64,000 bases of DNA from positions 2,170,001 to 2,234,000 of the forward strand of contig NZ_CP098039.1 of NCBI RefSeq assembly GCF_023650955.1, in the 5' to 3' direction. The position numbers and the translations under genes were made by a program. Under the pieces are notes generated by a model. That model did no database searches. It saw only the letters and a program-made list of their open reading frames with translations, and was not told where the DNA came from. Shown here piece by piece: positions 55,554 to 64,000 of the stretch. Each line of letters opens with the position of its first letter. Position 1 is the first letter of the stretch. The DNA comes from Thermosynechococcus sp. HN-54. GTDB taxonomy: Bacteria > Cyanobacteriota > Cyanobacteriia > Thermosynechococcales > Thermosynechococcaceae.

Positions 55554-56267
55554 CTAGAAAAATAAGCCAATCCTTCGCCGATAAAACTTCGGAGGAGAGA
55601 CTTCTTCTCCTTGAGCGCTCACCAAGAAACTGTTCAACCCCAAGTCAATGCCAGTGGCGCTTTTGATCTCGGATTTATCCTTGGGAACAGGCGTAGGTAC
55701 AGTCTTGTCTTCTAGCGTGACACACACATAGCAGCCATCCGCTTTCTGGACGACAGTACAGGTTTTGGGCGTAAATCCCTCTGGCAAAGTGATGGTCATC
55801 TCGCCTATCTTGCTCAGCTTGATGGTCTGTCCCGTGATGTGCACACCCGTTTTTGGACAGTTGACTCTTGGGAACGTGAATGAGCGGAGTTCCCCTGCTT
55901 TCTTAAACTTGAGTGTGCCACCCCGTTTGCCAGTGGCATCAGGAAATAGCCAACGCTGTCATGCCTTCTCTAACCTGAGTCAGTTCTGTTGTTGTACCTC
56001 ATGATAAATCTCCTTGTATTCAGGAAATAATTCTTTCGTCTGTTTCAGTTGTGCCAATTGAGAATAGTAGTTTGGACATTCAGGAATCTCACCAATGGGT
56101 TGAGAGACCAAAGAGCATCGGTCAATGAAGCAGCGAGTGCGATGTAACCAATCGAGTCTTTGTCGCCAGCAGGAGTTCCAGTGTCGCCGCCGCGGCTCTA
56201 GCCACTTTAAGAGTAGGGCTTCTTGGTGGTTGTTCGGTTGGATGCGGTACTCGTAGGTGAGAACCAT
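55554..56267 (-). pseudogene. broken IS605-type TnpB (OrfB)
   Basis: On the minus strand, from 56267 to 55554, one reading frame carries a TnpB N-terminus (LTYEYRIQPNNHQEALLLKWL) and middle (LKFKKAGELRSFTFPR, ATGIDLGLNSFLVSA with the first RuvC Asp). It is interrupted by two in-frame TGA codons, after EVQQQN and after LRLEKA, between about 55945 and 55980. It also stops just after PKFYRRRIGLFF, losing the zinc ribbon and later RuvC motifs. Both halves share a frame, so decay is by nonsense mutation plus truncation, not frameshift. No omega-RNA hairpin was recognised next to the left end. Confidence 0.85.
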
Positions 56268-56420
56268 GCTGTCGATTATCGTCTGCGTCTCAAGGACAGA
56301 ACTGCAATTCCCCGTACCCCTAAGCTACGCTATCGTGGCAGTACCCTTGAGAAGTTTATGATGGAACCATGACTCCCTCGCTCGCCCCCTTGCCAGTGCC
56401 TGAGTATCCGTTTAACCTGC

Positions 56421-57674
56421 CTAGGGCACAAAGCGCAGGAATTTTTTCTTGCCCACTTGCAGTACTTGGTTGACATAGGGTTCGGGTGCGGTGAGGGTAA
56501 AGTCCACATCGGTAATTTTTTCACTGTTGAGGCGAACGCCACCCCCTTGGATTTGCCGCCGTGCTTCGCTGCTACTAGGGCAGAGCTTGGTGTGACTGAG
56601 TACATAGGTCAGCTTCACAGGAAACTGAAACTCCCCCAGAGAATACTCTGGAATCGATCCCGCCTGTGCTGTTTGCCCTTGGGTGACGATCGCGGCTAGT
56701 TCTGCTTGGGTTTGTAGGGCGAGATCGCGCCCATGGTATTGACTCACGACTTCTAGGGCCAAGGCCTTCTGGCGATCGCGGGGATGGGTGGGCAAACTAT
56801 CGAGGGGCAAATCCGTGAGCAACTCAATGTATTGGTTCACCAAGGCATCGGGAATTTTTTCGAGCTTGGAGTACATACTGGCTGCCGACTCCGTAAGCGC
56901 CACATAGTTGCCAAGGGACTTGGACATTTTCTGTACTCCATCGGTGCCCACTAGAATCGGCATCAGCAGGCCAAACTGCACCGTTGGCAAGCGAAAGTGA
57001 CGCTGTAAATCGCGACCGACAGCAATATTAAACTTTTGATCCGTCCCTCCCAACTCGACATCTGCCGCTACCGCCACTGAATCATAGCCCTGCATCAGTG
57101 GATAGAGAAACTCATGGAGAAAAATGGGTGTTTCCTTAGCGTAGCGTTCGGCAAACCCCTCCTTGGCTAGCATTTGGCCGACAGTCATCGTTCCGAGTAG
57201 CTCAAGGATTTTCCGCAAGTCCAGTTTGGCGAGCCACTCCGAGTTGTAGCGAATTTCTAAGCGGCCGGGGGTCTCAAAATCCAAAATGGGCTTCACCTGC
57301 TCAAGGTAGGTTTGCACATTGGCTGCCACCTCCTCAGGGGTAAGTTGTTTGCGCACTTCCGACTTCCCTGTGGGATCGCCAATTTGAGCCGTAAAGTCAC
57401 CAATAATCAGCACGGCACAGTGCCCCGCATCCTGAAACTGCCGCAGTTTGCGCAGGACAATGCTATGACCGAGGTGAATTTCACTGCCCGTAGGGTCAAT
57501 GCCAAACTTAATTCGCAGCGGGCGCTCCGTTTGCCGCAAATAGACCCAGAGATTTTCTTCGGGTTTGGTGGAATCAGGGACATGGGGAAACGTTTCGACA
57601 ACGCCGCGCTGCAGCCGTGCAATTGTGGCTTCAAGGTCTGAAGACATCACTTGATTGGGGATTGGATTAGGCAT
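56421..57674 (-). CDS. tyrS: tyrosyl-tRNA synthetase
   Basis: A 417-residue class I synthetase charging tRNA-Tyr. The HIGH-type motif is EIHLGHSIV, the KMSKS loop is [10 protein letters not shown], and the C-terminal S4-like RNA-binding domain is present ([13 protein letters not shown] ... VGKKKFLRF). A start at ATG 57674 is used; ATG 57647 (MSSDLEATI) is an alternative. The type lacks the extra C-terminal domain of TyrZ forms. Confidence 0.95.
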   Translation of the reverse strand: MPNPIPNQVMSSDLEATIARLQRGVVETFPHVPDSTKPEENLWVYLRQTERPLRIKFGIDPTGSEIHLGHSIVLRKLRQFQDAGHCAVLIIGDFTAQIGDPTGKSEVRKQLTPEEVAANVQTYLEQVKPILDFETPGRLEIRYNSEWLAKLDLRKILELLGTMTVGQMLAKEGFAERYAKETPIFLHEFLYPLMQGYDSVAVAADVELGGTDQKFNIAVGRDLQRHFRLPTVQFGLLMPILVGTDGVQKMSKSLGNYVALTESAASMYSKLEKIPDALVNQYIELLTDLPLDSLPTHPRDRQKALALEVVSQYHGRDLALQTQAELAAIVTQGQTAQAGSIPEYSLGEFQFPVKLTYVLSHTKLCPSSSEARRQIQGGGVRLNSEKITDVDFTLTAPEPYVNQVLQVGKKKFLRFVP

Positions 57675-57822
57675 TGGATTTGGGCAAGGACATTTTCTGG
57701 TCTAGGATGGCTATGATAGCAATCAATTGCGATCGCGCGGCAATTTTGCCATCCCCTACTTTTATCCCAATAAAAAAATCATATACGAAGCAAAAAATAA
57801 CTGGCGTGAGGCAGCGACTGTC

Positions 57823-59754
57823 GTGTCCACCACTACCCTTGGCAAACACCCCTCCCAAACCCGCCCCCAAGATGAAAACTTCTGGCGTGGGGTACTGCGA
57901 ATTGCTAACCGCACCTTCCTTGTGGGGATGACCTTTGGCTGTGCGGCTATCGGGGGGGGACTGCTGGGCTTGGCGATTAGCTTTCGGAATCTGCCCGATG
58001 TGCGATCGCTGCGGGGCTACATTCCCAGTGAAACAACGCACATTTATGATGCCAAGGGCACCCTCCTCGTGAGCCTTCACGATGAAGAAAACCGTGAAGT
58101 CGTTCCCCTCAACGAAATTTCGCCCAATCTGAAGCTGGCTGTGATGGCGATCGAAGACAGTAGTTTTTACCAGCATCGAGGGATTAACCCCATTGGCATT
58201 TCCCGCGCTTTGATGGTGAACCTTGCCTCAGGGCGAACGGTTCAAGGGGGTTCCACGCTGACAATGCAATTGGTGAAGAATTTATTTCTCTCCCAAGATC
58301 GCTCCCTTAGCCGCAAAATTGCTGAAGCCGTGTTGGCCATGCGCCTAGAGCAGATCTTCAGCAAAGATGAAATTTTGGAGATGTACCTCAATCAGGTCTA
58401 TTGGGGACACAACACCTACGGCGTACAGACAGCGGCTCAGAGCTACTTCAAGAAAAATGCCGCAGATCTCAGCCTTGCCGAAGCGGCAATGATGGCCGGC
58501 ATTATCCAAGCCCCAGAGGCCTACAGCCCCTTTGTGGATTTTCGCTTGGCCAAGGAACGACAGCAATTGGTCTTGGATCGGCTGGTGGAGTTGGGTTGGA
58601 TTACCCCCCAAGAGGCTGCTGCCGCTGCTCAAGAACCCATCAAACTGGGGGAAATTACCTCGTTTCAGCGCAGCCGTAGTCCCTGGATTACGGATGCTGT
58701 GTTGCAGGAGTTGACCCGCCAATTTGGTCGTGAAGCGGTCATCCGTGGGGGAATGCGGGTACAAAGTAGTCTTGATGTCAAGGTGCAAGCAATGGCCGAA
58801 GAGGCAATCCAGCGCGGCTATCAAACCCTACGGGGCAGTGGTGTGCGTGCCGATCAGTTGGCCTTGGCGGCGGTGGATCCACGAACGCACTATGTCAAAG
58901 CCCTTGTCGGCGGTGTGGACTACAACCGCAGTCAGTTTAATCGCGCCACCCAAGCGATGCGGCAGCCGGGGTCTGCCTTTAAGCCCTTTATCTTTTATGC
59001 TGCCTATGCCAGTGGCAAATACACGCCCGATTCTGGAATTAGCGACTCACCCGTCAGGTATCGTGATGGCGATGGTTGGTATGTGCCACGGAATTACGAT
59101 GGCTCCTTTATGGGTGGGATGTCGATGCGCATGGCGTTGGCCATGTCCCGCAATATTCCCGCGATTGTTCTTGGCCAAGAGGTGGGCATTGAGCGGGTCA
59201 TTGAAGTTTGCCGTACCCTTGGCATTACCAGTCCAATGTTGCCGGTGGTTTCTCTGCCCTTAGGCGCTGTGGATCTGACGCCCTTGGAAATGGCAGCTGC
59301 CTACGCCACATTTGCCAACAATGGCTGGCAATCCCCAACCACGACGATTATTCAAGTCACCGATAACAACGGCCATTTGCTCTTGGATCACACACCGCGT
59401 CCTAAACTCGTGCTTGACCCTTGGGCCGCTGCCGCTATAAACAATACGATGCAGAGTGTGATCACCAGTGGGACAGGGACAGGAGCTAACATTGGCCGAC
59501 CCGCTGCCGGGAAAACAGGCACCACCTCTTCTGAGCGGGACATTTGGTTTGTCGGTTATGTCCCTCAACTCTCAGCCGCCGTTTGGGCAGGGAATGACAA
59601 CTATGCGCCCTTAGGACAGGGGGCAACGGGGGGTGGCTTCATGGCACCCATTTGGCGGGATTTCATGAGTCAGGCGCTCAAGGATGTGCCCGTCGAAGAC
59701 TTTACTCCAATGTCGAAGTTCCAGCGACCCAAGCCGCAACGGCAAACAAATTAA
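57823..59754 (+). CDS. class A penicillin-binding protein
   Basis: About 643 residues: a cytoplasmic tail, one transmembrane helix (near GMTFGCAAIGGGLLGLAIS), a GT51 glycosyltransferase domain (AIEDSSFYQHRGINPIG, GGSTLTMQLVKNLFLS) and a transpeptidase domain with SxxK (QPGSAFKPF), SxN (SRNIPA) and KTGTT. It polymerises and crosslinks peptidoglycan. The frame is open to TTG 57727; I choose the GTG at 57823, which has GAGG about 11 nt upstream. The tail beyond KTG is short. Confidence 0.92.
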   Translation: MSTTTLGKHPSQTRPQDENFWRGVLRIANRTFLVGMTFGCAAIGGGLLGLAISFRNLPDVRSLRGYIPSETTHIYDAKGTLLVSLHDEENREVVPLNEISPNLKLAVMAIEDSSFYQHRGINPIGISRALMVNLASGRTVQGGSTLTMQLVKNLFLSQDRSLSRKIAEAVLAMRLEQIFSKDEILEMYLNQVYWGHNTYGVQTAAQSYFKKNAADLSLAEAAMMAGIIQAPEAYSPFVDFRLAKERQQLVLDRLVELGWITPQEAAAAAQEPIKLGEITSFQRSRSPWITDAVLQELTRQFGREAVIRGGMRVQSSLDVKVQAMAEEAIQRGYQTLRGSGVRADQLALAAVDPRTHYVKALVGGVDYNRSQFNRATQAMRQPGSAFKPFIFYAAYASGKYTPDSGISDSPVRYRDGDGWYVPRNYDGSFMGGMSMRMALAMSRNIPAIVLGQEVGIERVIEVCRTLGITSPMLPVVSLPLGAVDLTPLEMAAAYATFANNGWQSPTTTIIQVTDNNGHLLLDHTPRPKLVLDPWAAAAINNTMQSVITSGTGTGANIGRPAAGKTGTTSSERDIWFVGYVPQLSAAVWAGNDNYAPLGQGATGGGFMAPIWRDFMSQALKDVPVEDFTPMSKFQRPKPQRQTN

Positions 59755-59856
59755 AAATTGGTTTTTGAACTTGGTTCTGCGCCATTGAACCCATTGATGA
59801 TTGCTTGGATTGTGCTTGGGCGTTGCAACTAATTTGCAGAAAGTTCAGTAAAACTA

Positions 59857-59872
59857 TTGTAATTATTCTCAA
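59857..59872. promoter_or_regulatory. possible Fur box upstream of fur
   Basis: TTGTAATTATTCTCAA has inverted TTG...CAA ends around an AT-rich core and resembles cyanobacterial Fur boxes. It lies 78 nt before the fur start, consistent with autoregulation. Confidence 0.4.
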
Positions 59873-59949
59873 TAAGTTGCGGTTGTTGCAAATGACACTT
59901 GTTGTCGGCTATCATGCAAACCAATATCGGCAGATCAAGCGAATCTCCT

Positions 59950-60471
59950 ATGCCACTTTATACAGCAGCAGCCTTGAAGGCAGAACTGAATGAGAAGGGT
60001 TGGCGGTTGACGCCACAGCGAGAAACCATTCTCAATATTTTCCAGAATCTGCCTAAAGGCAATCACCTGAGCGCTGAAGACCTGCACCATGAGTTGCGCA
60101 AACAGGGGCACTCCATTAGTTTATCCACTGTGTATCGCACTGTGAAGTTGATGTCGCGGATGGGTATTCTGCGGGAGTTGGAACTTGCCGAGGGACACAA
60201 GCACTACGAACTCAATACGATGTCTCCGCATCACCATCACCACATGGTGTGTGTGCAATGCAACCGCACGACCGAGTTTGATAATGACTCTATTCTCAAG
60301 CAGGCCTTGAAGCAAACGGAGAAGTATGGTCTGCAACTGATTGATTGCCAACTGACGATCTATACCATTTGTCCAGAGGCGTTGCGGCGTGGCTACCCCG
60401 GCTTGCCGGAAAACTGGGTCTGTAGTAGCGCGATCGCCCACGGCACAGAACCCCCCTCGCGGGGTAAATAA
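59950..60471 (+). CDS. fur: ferric uptake regulator Fur (FurA)
   Basis: About 173 residues. The winged helix (ELNEKGWRLTPQRETILNIFQNLPKGNHLSAEDLHHEL) and dimerisation domain (SLSTVYRTVKLMSRMGILRELEL, HHHHHMVCVQCNRTTEF) match cyanobacterial FurA. The first structural-zinc CxxC (CVQC) is intact, while the second pair is reduced to a single Cys near ICPEAL, as in cyanobacterial FurA. It represses iron-uptake genes and also responds to redox state. ATG 59950 (MPLYTAAALK) is chosen over 59914. Confidence 0.92.
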   Translation: MPLYTAAALKAELNEKGWRLTPQRETILNIFQNLPKGNHLSAEDLHHELRKQGHSISLSTVYRTVKLMSRMGILRELELAEGHKHYELNTMSPHHHHHMVCVQCNRTTEFDNDSILKQALKQTEKYGLQLIDCQLTIYTICPEALRRGYPGLPENWVCSSAIAHGTEPPSRGK

Positions 60472-60474
60472 GGA

Positions 60475-61011
60475 ATGCGACAAATGCTAGCGATCGCCCT
60501 TGTTGGCATAGCCGCTTTCACCCCTCAGAGCCTAGGGGTTGAGTTTCCTGATGGTCGGGTGGCCTTTGATCAGCCGCCCATTTTTGTTGAGGCCAATACC
60601 CGCTATCCTCAAGTGTGGCTGACGAATACCACCTACAACTTCATTGTGCAGCTGCCGACCACCGCCGGCGAACCCCTTGCCCGTCTTGACATTCAGCAAC
60701 TGCCCGGCATTGAGACGATTTACTTTTTGCCCCAACGTACCCGTGCTTTTATCGGCGAGCGCTCCCGCCAGCCGATTTCCTTGGGCGAGGTGACCTTTGA
60801 TGGCAATTCAGCCCGCCTCAACGTAACGTTTGATCCCCCTGTGCCACCGGGGTCGTACCTGCGGGTGGAGGTAGCTCCTGTGCGCAATCCCCAATGGGAT
60901 GGAACCTATCTTTTTGCGGTGACGGCCTTTCCCCGCGGGGGCGATCGCGCCATGGGTCAACCTATCGGTACAGGGCGCTTACAGTTTTACCGCAATTCAA
61001 ATTTTTTCTGA
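60475..61011 (+). CDS. DUF2808 domain protein, exported
   Basis: A 178-residue protein with a short signal peptide and a DUF2808 domain (EFPDGRVAFDQPPIFVE, FVPP-like VPPGSYLRVEVAPVRNPQWDGTYLFAV). DUF2808 occurs mainly in cyanobacteria, with unknown role. ATG 60475 sits only 1 nt after AAGGA, whereas ATG 60484 has a better spacing, so the true start may be there (MLAIALVG). Confidence 0.8.
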   Translation: MRQMLAIALVGIAAFTPQSLGVEFPDGRVAFDQPPIFVEANTRYPQVWLTNTTYNFIVQLPTTAGEPLARLDIQQLPGIETIYFLPQRTRAFIGERSRQPISLGEVTFDGNSARLNVTFDPPVPPGSYLRVEVAPVRNPQWDGTYLFAVTAFPRGGDRAMGQPIGTGRLQFYRNSNFF

Positions 61012-61012
61012 G

Positions 61013-61909
61013 GTGACAGCTTTTGCTACACTACCGCCTCCCCTTCAGCCGGGCGATCGCCTTGCCGTCGCCTTTCCCAGTGGTGTCCTCCGCCAAAGGG
61101 AACCTTTTTGGCAGGGAGTGGCCTGTTGGCAAGCTCAGGGCTATGAGGTGATTGTGGATGAGGCGGCCTTTGCAGGCTGGGGCTACCTTGCGGGTTCCGA
61201 TCAACAGCGGCGCGATCGCCTGCGGCACTTATTGCAAGACGATTCTATTAAGGGCATTCTCTGCGGGCGGGGTGGATTTGGGGCGACTCGTCTGTTGGAG
61301 CAGTGGCAGTGGCCAGCGGTATCGCCGAAATGGCTGATTGGTTTTTCGGATATTACAGCTCTGCTGTGGAGCTATGCTGCCCAAGGGGTGGCCGGTGTCC
61401 ATGGCCCAGTACTCACTACGCTAGCGGCAGAACCCCTTTGGAGTCAGCAGCGGCTTTTTGATCTGGTGCGGGGCAAACCCCTAGAGCCGCTGTTGGGAAC
61501 GGGTTGGGGAGGCGGTGTGGTGCAAGGTCGCCTCTTAGTGGGGAATTTAACAGTCGCGACTCATCTACTGGCCACCCCTGATTGCCCACCTTTTGAGAAT
61601 GTGATCTTGGCCCTAGAGGATGTGGGTGAAGCCCCCTATTGCATTGACCGCAGATTGACGCAGTGGCGCCGCAGTGGTGTGTTGCATCAGATTAAGGGGA
61701 TTGCCCTCGGTCGTTTTAGTCGCTGTGAGGATCCGACCACCCAACCCAATTTTCGGGTGGTTGAGGTTTTGGGCGATCGCTTAGGGGATTTGGGAATTCC
61801 GATTGTCAGTGACTTGCCCTTTGGGCATGAGGGAGTTAATGCCGCCTTACCTGTGGGGGTCGCAGCAGAGTTGGATGGCGATCGCGGCTCTTTGCGGGTA
61901 TCACTATAA
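61013..61909 (+). CDS. LD-carboxypeptidase (S66 family)
   Basis: A 298-residue murein LD-carboxypeptidase that trims the terminal D-Ala of tetrapeptide stems during peptidoglycan recycling. The catalytic Ser is in GFSDITALLW, the Glu in ALEDVGEAPY, and the His in PFGHEGVNAALPVG. The start is GTG, directly after the DUF2808 stop. A cytoplasmic location is expected because no signal peptide is visible. Confidence 0.9.
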   Translation: MTAFATLPPPLQPGDRLAVAFPSGVLRQREPFWQGVACWQAQGYEVIVDEAAFAGWGYLAGSDQQRRDRLRHLLQDDSIKGILCGRGGFGATRLLEQWQWPAVSPKWLIGFSDITALLWSYAAQGVAGVHGPVLTTLAAEPLWSQQRLFDLVRGKPLEPLLGTGWGGGVVQGRLLVGNLTVATHLLATPDCPPFENVILALEDVGEAPYCIDRRLTQWRRSGVLHQIKGIALGRFSRCEDPTTQPNFRVVEVLGDRLGDLGIPIVSDLPFGHEGVNAALPVGVAAELDGDRGSLRVSL

Positions 61910-62060
61910 CAAAGAATAAAAAACAGAACCCTGATCCACAAGTCACCGAGATTGGCAAAAACTAATCCCACCCATAAGCAGAAGCCGATCGCTGGCAAAC
62001 AATGAAATGAAAGTCTGAGTGATAAGATATGGGGGATTCCATCAAGGCGCGTAAAGAGTT

Positions 62061-63608
62061 ATGGATTTGGTGACACTGGCCGGACAGCTCAATGCAGGCA
62101 CCATTTTGCCGGAAACCATCGTGGTCGTAACGCTACTGGTCGTCCTCTTAGCAGATTTGATTCAGGGACGCCAAGCCGATCGCTGGACACCCTACTTGGC
62201 GATCATTGGGTTAGGGGGGGCAATCGCCACAATGATTCCCCTGTGGACGCAGCCCGACACCGTCAGTTTCTTTGGCAGCTTTATCTCCGATCACCTCAGC
62301 CTGTTTTTCCGCGGACTGATTGCCCTTTCAGCCTTGGGCACCATTCTCATGTCCATTCGCTATGTTGAGCAAACGGGCAGTTCCCTCGGCGAATTTATGA
62401 CGATTCTGTTGACGGCCACGGTGGGTGGCATGTTCATTGCCGGCGCCCAAGAGCTGGTCTTTATCTTTGTGGCGCTAGAGACCCTAAGTATTGCCTCTTA
62501 TCTGCTCACCGGCTACACAAAACGCGATAGCCGCTCCAACGAAGCCGCCTTGAAATATCTCCTGATTGGTGCGGCCAGTTCTGCCATTTTCCTCTATGGT
62601 TCGTCACTGTTGTATGGCCTCTCTGGTGGGCACACCCAATTGCCAGAAATTGCCCAAGCCCTCTCTGCGGAATCCTTGGGTCTGGTGGTGGCCTTAGTGT
62701 TTGTTATTGCCGGCATTAGTTTCAAAATCTCGGCGGTGCCCTTTCACCAATGGACACCCGATGTTTATGAGGGTGCCCCTACGCCTGTGGTTGCCTTTCT
62801 CTCCGTTGGCTCCAAAGCAGCTGGGTTTGCCCTTGCCATTCGCTTTTTGACCTTGGCCTTCCCCAGTGTGACTGATCAGTGGCAACTCATCTTTACGGTG
62901 CTGGCCATCCTCAGCATGATTCTCGGCAATGTGGTTGCCCTTGCCCAAACCAGCATGAAGCGGATGCTCGCCTACTCTTCCATCGGTCAGGCGGGATTTG
63001 TGATGATTGGGTTTGTTGTTGGCACGGAGGCAGGTTATGCCAGTATGCTCTTTTACCTGCTGGTGTACCTCTTCATGAACCTTGGTGCCTTTACCTGTGT
63101 CATTCTCTTCTCGCTGCGCACCGGCACCGATCAAATTAGTGAGTATGCGGGTCTCTATCAAAAAGATCCGCTGCTGACCCTAGGACTAAGCCTATGCCTG
63201 CTTTCTCTGGGAGGCATTCCCCCCTTGGCCGGCTTCTTTGGCAAAATCTACCTCTTCTGGGCAGGTTGGCAGGCGGGTGCCTATGGTCTCGTCTTGCTGG
63301 GTCTATTGACGAGTGTGATCTCGATTTACTACTACATTCGTGTCGTCAAGATGATGGTGGTCAAGGAACCCCAAGAAATGTCCCTCGCTGTGCAAAATTA
63401 TCCACAGATTTCTTGGTCAACCTTTGGCATGCGTCCTTTGCAGGTGGGTCTGGTCATGACCGTTATTGCTACCTCCTTGGCAGGAATCCTCGCCAATCCC
63501 CTCTTCAACTTGGTGAATACGGCAGTGTTGGATGTGCCCCAAGTAGCTAATCAACCAATGGCCACAGAGATTGCCTACCAAGGGATGCTACCAGCAGAAA
63601 AATCTTAA
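62061..63608 (+). CDS. ndhB: NDH-1 subunit B (NdhB)
   Basis: A 515-residue proton-pumping subunit of the photosynthetic NDH-1 complex. Motifs are [50 protein letters not shown] and [18 protein letters not shown]. It serves all NDH-1 forms, including the NdhF3/D3 one encoded in this window. GATAAGATATGG lies about 35 nt upstream and may be a -10 region. Confidence 0.96.
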   Translation: MDLVTLAGQLNAGTILPETIVVVTLLVVLLADLIQGRQADRWTPYLAIIGLGGAIATMIPLWTQPDTVSFFGSFISDHLSLFFRGLIALSALGTILMSIRYVEQTGSSLGEFMTILLTATVGGMFIAGAQELVFIFVALETLSIASYLLTGYTKRDSRSNEAALKYLLIGAASSAIFLYGSSLLYGLSGGHTQLPEIAQALSAESLGLVVALVFVIAGISFKISAVPFHQWTPDVYEGAPTPVVAFLSVGSKAAGFALAIRFLTLAFPSVTDQWQLIFTVLAILSMILGNVVALAQTSMKRMLAYSSIGQAGFVMIGFVVGTEAGYASMLFYLLVYLFMNLGAFTCVILFSLRTGTDQISEYAGLYQKDPLLTLGLSLCLLSLGGIPPLAGFFGKIYLFWAGWQAGAYGLVLLGLLTSVISIYYYIRVVKMMVVKEPQEMSLAVQNYPQISWSTFGMRPLQVGLVMTVIATSLAGILANPLFNLVNTAVLDVPQVANQPMATEIAYQGMLPAEKS

Positions 63609-63661
63609 GGATGATTTCACCGTGATCCCGAAGCTCTCTTCCTAGAATTTAAGGGGAAGCA

Positions 63662-63997
63662 ATGCTAGGACAAATGACAGTGAAGGAACTGGCCGCACGC
63701 CTTGCTACAGAGGTAGAGACACTCCAACTGATTGACGTGCGCGAACCCGCAGAGTGGGACATTGTTCACTTACCACCCTTCACGCTGTTGCCCCTAAGTG
63801 AATTTCCCCAGTGGTCTCCCCAAATTCGTCAACTATTTGATCCAGATCGGGAAACCTTGGTCCTCTGTCATCATGGTGTGCGCTCTGCCCAAATGGGGTA
63901 CTGGCTCATTCAGCAGGGCTTTCGCAATGTCAAGAACATTGTGGGTGGTATTGATGCCTATGCTGCGGCAGTGGATCCAAGTCTTCCCCGTTATTAG
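63662..63997 (+). CDS. rhodanese domain protein
   Basis: A 111-residue single rhodanese domain with the active Cys in LVLCHHGVRSAQMG and the entry helix LIDVREPAEWDIVHLP. It transfers sulfane sulfur or acts as a thiol-carrier; the actual acceptor is unknown. AAGGGG lies 5-6 nt before the ATG. Complete within the window. Confidence 0.92.
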   Translation: MLGQMTVKELAARLATEVETLQLIDVREPAEWDIVHLPPFTLLPLSEFPQWSPQIRQLFDPDRETLVLCHHGVRSAQMGYWLIQQGFRNVKNIVGGIDAYAAAVDPSLPRY

Positions 63998-64000
63998 TTG

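Noticed and set aside
55440-55560. Right-end hairpin for the broken TnpB
   Set aside because: No clear GC-rich stem was found downstream of the truncated 3' end.

Overview
The window is a gene-dense piece of a cyanobacterial chromosome and most resembles a thermophilic unicellular Thermosynechococcus (T. elongatus/vulcanus type). The evidence is the very frequent GCGATCGC (HIP1) octamers, petG, the ndhF3-ndhD3-cupA CO2-uptake cluster, ndhB, cobN, a cyanobacterial FurA, an HspA small heat-shock protein, many cyanobacteria-specific domains (DUF928, DUF2808, DUF4126, DUF2214), and an HlyD-like gene directly before ndhF3. The genus call rests on recalled gene order and protein similarity; no database was searched.

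Layout. 1-6.4 kb: 3' end of an SbcD-like nuclease, a DUF928 protein, a trypsin-like protease, the compact exbD-era-ureG run, gmk and a LivF-type ABC ATPase. 6.4-8.4 kb: a CRISPR array of 21 repeats of 36 nt, with leader on the left and a decayed last repeat on the right. It is followed by a structured stretch resembling an IS200/IS605 right end, then one isolated divergent 36-nt repeat; no cas gene is in the window. 8.4-17.3 kb: MDR oxidoreductase, HtrA-type protease, ureC with a coupled membrane protein, a site-2 protease head-to-head with a degenerate metallo-beta-lactamase-fold protein, hspA, and a bolA-grxD pair. 17.3-22.1 kb: a large hybrid histidine kinase, petG and der. 22.1-26.5 kb: a minus-strand run of J-domain protein, ilvH, amino-acid-type binding lipoprotein and an AT-rich GT-C-type membrane protein that looks acquired. 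26.5-41.1 kb: aroK, DUF4126, pentapeptide protein, msrA, acsA, an orphan nitrate/sulfonate-type ABC ATPase, queE, a second DUF928 protein, coaE and a CikA-like kinase. 41.2-53.7 kb: cobN, bioY, FHA protein, HlyD-like adaptor (XcsB-like), ndhF3-ndhD3-cupA, and a grxC-gshB pair. 53.7-56.4 kb: an AT-rich accessory island with a type II restriction-modification pair and a broken TnpB. 56.4-64 kb: tyrS, class A penicillin-binding protein, furA with a possible Fur box, DUF2808, LD-carboxypeptidase, ndhB and a rhodanese.

Functional themes are inorganic carbon uptake and cyclic electron flow (NDH-1 genes, petG), nitrogen and cofactor metabolism (urease parts, cobN, bioY, coaE, queE), redox and iron-sulfur handling (two glutaredoxins, BolA, GshB, MsrA, Fur), envelope work (PBP, LD-carboxypeptidase, MltA-like lipoprotein, proteases), and defence against foreign DNA (CRISPR array, restriction-modification). 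The accessory signals cluster at 6.4-8.4 kb, 22.1-24.0 kb and 53.7-56.4 kb. Genes are packed tightly, and several convergent pairs share a 4-nt stop-codon overlap.
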